Shown here: one piece after another, positions 57,844 through 64,000 of the stretch | Layout: every line of letters begins with the position of its first letter | Position numbering within the stretch: the first letter of the stretch is position 1 | From: Thalassomonas sp. M1454 | GTDB lineage: Bacteria; Pseudomonadota; Gammaproteobacteria; Enterobacterales; Alteromonadaceae | DNA length: 64,000 nucleotides | Direction: 5' to 3' | NCBI RefSeq assembly: GCF_007097525.1 | Contig: NZ_VKDD01000009.1 | Location: forward strand, 1 to 64,000 | Translations under genes and position numbers: made by a program | Notes under the pieces: generated by a model | Told to the model about the DNA's origin: nothing | Databases searched by the model: none | Seen by the model: the letters and a program-made list of their open reading frames with translations, nothing else

Positions 57844-57886
57844 AAACTAGCCTATAAACTTTTCTCGATTATAGGCTAGTTTATTG
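57844..57886 (-). terminator. hairpin terminator of sugar porter gene
   Basis: AAACTAGCCTATAA and TTATAGGCTAGTTT form a 14-bp stem with an 11-base loop, 6 bp after the stop codon. On the minus strand a short T run follows in the stem foot; the terminator is probably functional. Confidence 0.7.
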
Positions 57887-57891
57887 ATGGA

Positions 57892-59439
57892 TTAAGAAAC
57901 TAATTTTTTCTCAATTTGCTCGAGGGTTTTTCCTTTGGTTTCTGGCAGTAAGTAGGAAATCAAAACAAAACCTAACACAGCAAATAAACCATACAATAGA
58001 AACGTTAAGGCCGTACCTAAATTTGATAACTGCCAAGGGAAAATTAATTGAATACTAAAACTGATTGCTGAATTAATCACCCCAACTACAGATATTGCGA
58101 TACCACGTAAATGGTTGGGAAATATTTCTGCCAGTAAAACCCACATTACAGGTCCAAGAGATACGGCGAATGAAGCAACAAACCCTAAAATTCCAGCAAG
58201 AACAAAAGTGGCTTCTATATTAATCGCCGATTGAATTAGTTTCGCTTCATGTTTTTTAAATTCTTGTTTGCCTAGAGCATCTGTTAACGCTTGCTTAAAT
58301 TCTAAGTCATCATTAAATTCTACATTAACTATTGGTTGTAGTTGCTCCTGATTAATCTCAAGAGTTTGCACAGCATTAGGTGTAAGTTTATAAGTAGCAT
58401 TATTAAAGCCGATAAAACAAAGTATCATACTAAGTGCAATACCGATCAAGCCCACATTAAGTAAAGGTTTACGACCAACCTTATCTATTAAGAGCATAGC
58501 AATAATAGTAAAGATGACATTAATTAGCCCCACCCATACCGCTTGCGCAAATGCCGCATTAGTGCCAACACCACTTTGTTCAAATATGCTTGGTGCATAA
58601 AAGTAAATCGCATTAACACCGGTAACTTGTTGGAAAATAGCTACCGTTACACCAATAAGCATCACTAAGCGCATTTTCTTAGAAAATAATTCCTTAAAGC
58701 TTGCTAACAGGTTAGGTGTTTTTGCCTGCTTGGTTTTTTCAATTTCGTTTAGTTCAACTTGCATTAACTCTGCGCCATGCAACTTAGTTAAAACTTCTTT
58801 GGCTTTTTGTTGCTCCCCTTTCATCACAAGATACCTAGGACTCTCAGGAATAAAGAACAAACCAATAAAAAATAACATTGCCGGTAGAATTTCTAAACCT
58901 AACATCCAGCGCCAAATATTTTCTTGTAAATTAATGCTGGTTGCTAAAGCGCTTTCACTTTGCATCAAATCAACTAAAAAGTAATTAGTAAAATAAGCTG
59001 CAGATAAACCAATAACAATATTGAATTGATTTATCGATATCATTTTACCGCGCTGCTTGGCTTCTGATATTTCGGCTATATATACAGGCGCTAAAATTAA
59101 AGATGAAAATGCCATGCCACCTAAAAACCTAGAGACAATCAACATTTCATAGCTATTAGCAAAAGTAGAACAAACCGCAGAGACAACATAAAGCAGAGCA
59201 ATAACTAACAAGACCTTTTTACGGCCGACTTTATCGCTGATAGTTCCTGCCACCGATGAAGCTATAACAGCGCCTAACGTTGGCGAGCTAACAACAAAGC
59301 CTTGTTGCCAATCGGTTAAGTTAAATTCTATCGCAACAAAGCTAACAACACCGGAAATAACTGATGCGTCAAAACCAAAGACGAAACCACCAAAGGAGAC
59401 CATTAACGCGATATATAAACTTGGACTAATTTTATGCAT
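57892..59439 (-). CDS. sugar porter family MFS transporter
   Basis: The 515-residue protein has 12 membrane helices and the sugar porter signatures: DKVGRKKVLL after helix 2, RFLGGMAFSS, PESPRYLVMKG before the central loop, QQVTGVNAIYFYAPSIF in helix 7 and PETKGKTLEQIE at the end. It is probably an H+- or Na+-coupled uptake system for a hexose or pentose. An inserted hydrophilic stretch of about 65 residues (360-425, QTLEINQEQLQPIVNVEFNDD) lies between helices 9 and 10, longer than in XylE. It is divergent from tkt-pgi, suggesting joint use in sugar metabolism. The substrate is not determined. Confidence 0.88.
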   Translation of the reverse strand: MHKISPSLYIALMVSFGGFVFGFDASVISGVVSFVAIEFNLTDWQQGFVVSSPTLGAVIASSVAGTISDKVGRKKVLLVIALLYVVSAVCSTFANSYEMLIVSRFLGGMAFSSLILAPVYIAEISEAKQRGKMISINQFNIVIGLSAAYFTNYFLVDLMQSESALATSINLQENIWRWMLGLEILPAMLFFIGLFFIPESPRYLVMKGEQQKAKEVLTKLHGAELMQVELNEIEKTKQAKTPNLLASFKELFSKKMRLVMLIGVTVAIFQQVTGVNAIYFYAPSIFEQSGVGTNAAFAQAVWVGLINVIFTIIAMLLIDKVGRKPLLNVGLIGIALSMILCFIGFNNATYKLTPNAVQTLEINQEQLQPIVNVEFNDDLEFKQALTDALGKQEFKKHEAKLIQSAINIEATFVLAGILGFVASFAVSLGPVMWVLLAEIFPNHLRGIAISVVGVINSAISFSIQLIFPWQLSNLGTALTFLLYGLFAVLGFVLISYLLPETKGKTLEQIEKKLVS

Positions 59440-59572
59440 GTAATATTAATTCTTATTTTTTATAAACTATGAGGATGCTATCTATTTAAGCCCATGGAGT
59501 AAACCCCATTTGCGTTAAAGCGGATTTTAGCGTTAATAAGTGCTCTAAAAAGCGTTATTTTTGTGACGGTTA

Positions 59573-59587
59573 AGTAATTAAATTAAA
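59573..59587 (+). promoter_or_regulatory. candidate HexR-like palindrome upstream of tkt
   Basis: AGTAATTAAATTAAA differs at two positions from the HexR consensus (TGTAATTAAATTACA) known for central-carbon genes in Shewanella and relatives. It lies 106 bp before tkt and 134 bp before the sugar porter start. AT-rich background makes a chance match possible. Confidence 0.3.
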
Positions 59588-59692
59588 GATCTAATAACAA
59601 ATATCAAAAAGCTCTCGAAAGATTATTGTTTTACGAGCCAGAACGAACAATAATAGAAGCAATTAAAACATAAACTGCAGGTAGTAATCTTA

Positions 59693-61699
59693 ATGACTTC
59701 ACGTAAACAACTAGCTAACGCCATCAGAGTGTTATCTATGGATGCTGTTCAACAAGCAAATTCAGGCCATCCGGGCGCACCTATGGGCATGGCTGACATA
59801 GCCGAAGTGTTATGGAATGACTTTTTAAAACATAACCCTGAAAATCCAAACTGGCCTGACCGAGATCGTTTTATTTTATCTAACGGTCACGGCTCTATGC
59901 TTATCTACTCGCTACTACATTTATCAGGTTATGATTTACCTATCGAAGAAATTAAAAACTTCCGTCAATTACATTCAAAAACCCCTGGTCACCCAGAATA
60001 TGGCTACACACCGGGTGTAGAAACAACAACGGGCCCATTAGGCGCAGGTATATCTAATGCTGTAGGTATGGCAATTGCAGAAAAAACCTTAGCAGCACAA
60101 TTTAACCAACCAGGTCACGATATCGTTGATCACTTTACCTACTGTTTCTTAGGAGATGGTTGTTTAATGGAAGGTATCTCACACGAAGCTTGTTCATTAG
60201 CTGGTACCTTAGGTTTAGGTAAACTTATCGCATTCTGGGATGACAATGGTATTTCAATCGACGGTGAAGTTGAAGGTTGGTTTACGGATGATACCCCTGC
60301 ACGTTTTAAATCTTACGGCTGGCATGTAATTAGTGACGTTGATGGTCACGATCCTGTTGCTATTAGCAATGCGATTAAAGCGGCACAAGCAGAAACAGGC
60401 AAACCAACAATGATCTGTTGTAAAACTGTGATTGGATTTGGCTCTCCAAACAAGTCTGGTAGCCATGATTGTCACGGTGCCCCTCTTGGTCATGACGAAG
60501 TTGCTGCCGTGCGCGAATTTTTAAACTGGGAAGAGAAAGAATCTTTCGTTGTTCCTGATGAAGTTTATGCTGGTTGGGATAAAAAGCAGCAAGGCGTTGA
60601 TCGCCAAGCGCAATGGGAAGCAGCATTTGTTGAATACAAAAACGCTCATCCAGAATTAGCAGCAGAATTTGAACGTCGTGTAATTAGCAAAGATTTACCA
60701 AGCGATTTTGCCGAAAAAGCAGATGAGTTTATTCAAGCATCACAAGCTAGTATGGCTAATGTTGCATCTCGCAAAGCATCACAAAATTCAATTGAAGCAT
60801 TTGCGCCATTATTACCTGAATTATTAGGTGGCTCTGCCGATTTAGCTGGCTCTAACTTAACACTATGGTCTGGTTCAAAAGGCATTAGTGCAGATGATGC
60901 TTCAGGTAACTACTTATTCTACGGCGTACGTGAATTTGGTATGAGTGGCATAATGAATGGTATCTCGTTACATGACGGTTTCATTAACTATGGTGCAACC
61001 TTCTTAATGTTTATGGAATACGCTCGTAATGCCGTACGTATGTCAGCGTTGATGGGCATTCAAAATATTTTCGTTTACACCCATGACTCAATTGGCCAAG
61101 GCGAAGATGGTCCTACTCACCAACCGGTAGAGCAAGTTCCTAACCTGCGCTTAACACCAAACTTAACAACATGGCGTCCATGTGATGCAACCGAAAGTGC
61201 TGTTGCTTGGAAAGCGGCAATCATGAATCAAGATGCACCAACTGCATTAGTATTCTCACGCCAAGGTTTAACTCACCAAGTACGTAATGCTGAGCAAGTT
61301 GAGAATATTTCTAAAGGTGGTTACATCTTACAAGATTGTGCTGGTACTCCAGATGCAATTTTAATTGCTACCGGCTCTGAAATGACGATTACCATTGAAG
61401 CTGCAAATCAATTAACGGCTCAAGGTCATAACGTTCGCGTAGTTTCTATGCCAAGTACCAATGTATTTGATGCTCAAGATGAAGCATATCAAGAAGCTGT
61501 TCTACCAAGCTCGGTTAATAATATCGTTGCTGTTGAAGCCGCTCATAAAGATTTTTGGTACAAGTACGTTGGCCGTAAGGGTCGCGTAATTGGCATGGAA
61601 ACTTTTGGCGAGTCAGCACCTGGCAATGTGCTATTAGAACACTTTGGTTTTACAGTAGAAAATGTTGTTAATACTACATTAGCGCTTATCAATAAATAG
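59693..61699 (+). CDS. tkt: transketolase
   Basis: Transketolase moves two-carbon units between pentose-phosphate sugars with thiamine diphosphate. The 668-residue protein has [22 protein letters not shown], the TPP motif [18 protein letters not shown], a pyrimidine-binding region with [22 protein letters not shown] and [19 protein letters not shown]. Its length matches TktA. It is the first gene of a tkt-pgi pair 10 bp apart. Confidence 0.97.
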   Translation: MTSRKQLANAIRVLSMDAVQQANSGHPGAPMGMADIAEVLWNDFLKHNPENPNWPDRDRFILSNGHGSMLIYSLLHLSGYDLPIEEIKNFRQLHSKTPGHPEYGYTPGVETTTGPLGAGISNAVGMAIAEKTLAAQFNQPGHDIVDHFTYCFLGDGCLMEGISHEACSLAGTLGLGKLIAFWDDNGISIDGEVEGWFTDDTPARFKSYGWHVISDVDGHDPVAISNAIKAAQAETGKPTMICCKTVIGFGSPNKSGSHDCHGAPLGHDEVAAVREFLNWEEKESFVVPDEVYAGWDKKQQGVDRQAQWEAAFVEYKNAHPELAAEFERRVISKDLPSDFAEKADEFIQASQASMANVASRKASQNSIEAFAPLLPELLGGSADLAGSNLTLWSGSKGISADDASGNYLFYGVREFGMSGIMNGISLHDGFINYGATFLMFMEYARNAVRMSALMGIQNIFVYTHDSIGQGEDGPTHQPVEQVPNLRLTPNLTTWRPCDATESAVAWKAAIMNQDAPTALVFSRQGLTHQVRNAEQVENISKGGYILQDCAGTPDAILIATGSEMTITIEAANQLTAQGHNVRVVSMPSTNVFDAQDEAYQEAVLPSSVNNIVAVEAAHKDFWYKYVGRKGRVIGMETFGESAPGNVLLEHFGFTVENVVNTTLALINK

Positions 61700-61709
61700 G
61701 ATTATTACC

Positions 61710-63362
61710 ATGACCTCCAGAGCTTCACTACCAAGTTGGCAAGCATTGCAAAAACATGCTGTTGAAATGAAAACTCAACACATGAAGGACTTGTTTAGTA
61801 AAGATGCAAATCGTTTTAATGAGTTTTCGTTAAACTCAGATTCATTTTTATTTGATTACTCAAAAAATTTGATCACCAGCGATACCATGCAAAAGCTTTT
61901 TACTCTTGCTCGAGACTGTGAATTAGAGCAGTGGCGCGAAAAGATGTTCAGTGGTGAGCGTATTAACACCACTGAAGATCGTAGCGTATTGCATGTGGCT
62001 CTGCGAGATCGTTCAAATACTCCTTTAATTGTTGAAGGTGAAAACCTTACCGAAAAAGTACAAGCTGCATTAGCTCAAATTAAAGACTTCAGCGAACGTA
62101 TTAGAACGGGAACTTGGAAAGGCTATTCAGGTAAACGCATTAAAGATGTGGTTAATATTGGTGTTGGTGGTTCTAATTTAGGGCCACAGATGGTGACTGA
62201 AGCCTTAAAGCACTACAGCGATCAAAGTGTTAGGGTGCATTATGTATCTAACGTTGATGGTACTCAAATTGCTGATATTTTAAGACCTCTTGATCCTGAA
62301 AACACCTTATTCATTATTTCGAGTAAAACCTTTACTACCACCGAAACCATGACCAATGCCCAAACGGCAATGAAATGGTTGGTAACATCTGCATTTGATG
62401 AAAAAGCCATCGGTAAACATTTTGTGGCAGTGTCATCAAATAAAGCAACCGCCTGCGAATTTGGTATTGAAGAAGAGAATATCTTTGATATGTGGGATTG
62501 GGTTGGTGGTCGTTTTTCATTGTGGTCAGCAATCGGCTTACCAATTGCTCTTGATTTAGGTTTTGACAAATTTGTCGAGCTACTCGAAGGTGCTTACGAA
62601 GTAGACCAACACTTTAAAACCGCGCCTTTAGAAAAAAATGCACCAGTAATTATGGCTCTATTAAGCTTATGGAATTGCACATTTTTAGGTTCGCAATCAC
62701 AAGCTATATTACCTTATGACCAACCATTGCATAAATTAACGGCTTATCTACAACAAGCAGAGATGGAAAGTAATGGTAAGTCGGTTAACTGGCAAGGTGA
62801 TGAAGTGGACTACCCTACCGTACCTTCAATTTGGGGTGAAATAGGTATTAATGGTCAGCATGCCTTTTATCAGTACTTGCATCAAAGTAATAACGTTGTA
62901 CCAGCTGATTTTATTGGCTCTGTCGCATCAGTTACTCCTGTTAAAGGCCATCACGATACATTAATGGCTAACTTTTTTGCACAAACAGAAGCACTAATGG
63001 GTGGTGTTGATGAACAGCAAGTACGCGCTGATTTGAAAGCAAAAGGACGCAATCAAGAATACATTGATAAAGTTGCTCCACATAAAGTGCATAAAGGTAA
63101 TCGCCCAACTAACACGATTTTAATGGACCAAATAGAGCCACGCTCTATTGGTAGTTTAATTGCCTTATATGAGCATAAGATTTTTACTCAAGGAATCTTA
63201 TTGCAAATATGTTCTTTTGACCAATGGGGTGTTGAGTTAGGTAAAGGCTTAGCCAATAACATCTACGATGAACTTAAGTCGGATGTTATTGATGGCAAGC
63301 ACGATAGTTCAACTCAAAATTTAATTAACTATTATAAAGCAACTAAAGCTGCTAAATCATAA
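61710..63362 (+). CDS. pgi: glucose-6-phosphate isomerase
   Basis: Pgi interconverts glucose 6-phosphate and fructose 6-phosphate. The 550-residue protein has the phosphosugar signature NIGVGGSNLGPQMVTEAL, SKTFTTTETMTNA, the second signature VGGRFSLWSAIGLPIAL, and a C-terminal QGILLQICSFDQWGVELGK motif. It follows tkt with a GGAT-type ribosome site. Co-transcription lets the cell coordinate the pentose pathway and glycolysis. Confidence 0.98.
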   Translation: MTSRASLPSWQALQKHAVEMKTQHMKDLFSKDANRFNEFSLNSDSFLFDYSKNLITSDTMQKLFTLARDCELEQWREKMFSGERINTTEDRSVLHVALRDRSNTPLIVEGENLTEKVQAALAQIKDFSERIRTGTWKGYSGKRIKDVVNIGVGGSNLGPQMVTEALKHYSDQSVRVHYVSNVDGTQIADILRPLDPENTLFIISSKTFTTTETMTNAQTAMKWLVTSAFDEKAIGKHFVAVSSNKATACEFGIEEENIFDMWDWVGGRFSLWSAIGLPIALDLGFDKFVELLEGAYEVDQHFKTAPLEKNAPVIMALLSLWNCTFLGSQSQAILPYDQPLHKLTAYLQQAEMESNGKSVNWQGDEVDYPTVPSIWGEIGINGQHAFYQYLHQSNNVVPADFIGSVASVTPVKGHHDTLMANFFAQTEALMGGVDEQQVRADLKAKGRNQEYIDKVAPHKVHKGNRPTNTILMDQIEPRSIGSLIALYEHKIFTQGILLQICSFDQWGVELGKGLANNIYDELKSDVIDGKHDSSTQNLINYYKATKAAKS

Positions 63363-63397
63363 TTCAAACAATTAGCTTTAAGCTATTGCCTCAATCT

Positions 63398-63428
63398 AAA
63401 GCACAGTATTTTTACTGTGCTTTTTTTG
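63398..63428 (+). terminator. intrinsic terminator of tkt-pgi
   Basis: AAAGCACAGTA, a TTTT loop and TACTGTGCTTT run into a T tract. It lies 36 bp after pgi. Confidence 0.93.
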
Positions 63429-63519
63429 TTTTATAAAAAGACTCAATGAGCAGAAATTTAATGGACTTGGCATTTGTTACTGCTATGATAAGAATATTAA
63501 TAACTTATTGATTTTTTGT

Positions 63520-64000
63520 ATGAATAACGAATCGTTAATTGCTTTAGTTGTTTTGCTGATCGTCGGCTTAATCTTTGTTGTAAAAAAACTTAGAAACCAA
63601 GCCCATAAAGAAGCCGTAGATATTCTTAATAACAAACGCTCTAGACAGCTGATCACTGGTGCTCTTTCTATCTTTGCCATCATTGTTTTATTTATTATTA
63701 GTTATGGTTTAGACAGAATAAAGCAGCAAATAAATATACAAGCTGTTGCTTCTTTGCAAGCCGTATCTGAAGCCACAGAATCGTCATTACAAGTATGGCT
63801 TGAAGACCGTAAGTTATTACTAAACACACTAACTTCAGATCCTAAAATCAAACGATTAACCGAGCGTTTATTAGCGCTTCCACCTGAACAGATAACTAGA
63901 AGCTACCCACTCTCAGAGCTTCGCCAGTACCACCAAAACTTACCGCAAGAATATAAAAATATTGGTTTTTTTATTATTTCTAAAGATAAATTAAACTACG
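63520..64000 (+). CDS. membrane sensor protein, N-terminal part (truncated by window edge)
   Basis: The frame opens at ATG 63520 and runs to the edge (160 codons seen). Two hydrophobic helices lie at about residues 5-20 and 47-65. The part after the second helix is a periplasmic helical segment (QAVASLQAVSEATESSLQVWLEDRKLLLNTLTSDPKIK) like those of dCache or PAS-type sensory domains in histidine kinases, diguanylate cyclases or chemoreceptors. The signalling output domain is beyond position 64000, so the class cannot be named. Confidence 0.7.
   Translation, partial: MNNESLIALVVLLIVGLIFVVKKLRNQAHKEAVDILNNKRSRQLITGALSIFAIIVLFIISYGLDRIKQQINIQAVASLQAVSEATESSLQVWLEDRKLLLNTLTSDPKIKRLTERLLALPPEQITRSYPLSELRQYHQNLPQEYKNIGFFIISKDKLNY

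Overview
The window is 64 kb of chromosomal DNA from an AT-rich gammaproteobacterium. Gene content and order (pdhR-aceEF-lpd-acnB, ampDE-nadC-pilABCD-coaE-zapD-yacG-mutT-secA, complete mraZ-to-lpxC dcw cluster) and the low GC suggest a marine Alteromonadales member, most likely Colwelliaceae (Colwellia or Thalassotalea-like). The family placement is inference; the class is well supported. Nearly everything is core genome. I see no prophage, insertion sequence, CRISPR array or tRNA.

Layout. 1-430: leader and two tandem promoters of a leftward rRNA operon whose 16S gene lies just outside the window. 719-3717: two accessory rightward genes, a Tat-exported FAD oxidoreductase and a membrane-anchored protein. 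3838-18716: entry to the TCA cycle, with acnB, a small outer-membrane-like protein, a second longer AcnB paralogue, an AI-2E/PerM-type permease, then leftward lpdA, aceF, aceE and pdhR with PdhR operators upstream. 19146-22522: ampE, ampD, a retropepsin-like protein and nadC. 22790-28924: type IV pilus genes pilA, pilB, pilC and pilD, then coaE and zapD. 28929-30617: a convergent PglL/Wzy-type O-oligosaccharyltransferase or ligase. 30690-34131: yacG and a small accessory patch (secreted TPR protein, LysR regulator, duplicated cassette, DUF3465 protein). 34216-34611: mutT. 34662-35110: a 100-bp tandem repeat array. 35207-40425: secA, an M23 peptidase, a DUF721 gene and lpxC. 40754-57525: the dcw cluster from ftsZ back to mraZ, one long leftward run of overlapping genes with an MraZ operator. 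57892-63362: a sugar porter, then tkt and pgi. 63520-64000: the start of a truncated membrane sensor.

How the genes work together: pyruvate dehydrogenase and aconitase link glycolysis (sugar porter, pgi, tkt) to the TCA cycle. AmpD and AmpE belong to peptidoglycan recycling and the dcw genes to peptidoglycan synthesis and division. PilA, PilB, PilC and PilD form the pilin, motor, platform and peptidase core of a type IV pilus, and the adjacent PglL-like enzyme may glycosylate pilin.

The least explained structures are (a) two copies of a ~165-bp cassette at 32890-33435, each with a very strong Shine-Dalgarno sequence, a 34-codon ORF and an antisense intrinsic terminator, resembling a tandem type I toxin-antitoxin or small-protein locus; (b) four exact-length 100-bp tandem repeats between mutT and secA; and (c) the pair of AcnB paralogues.
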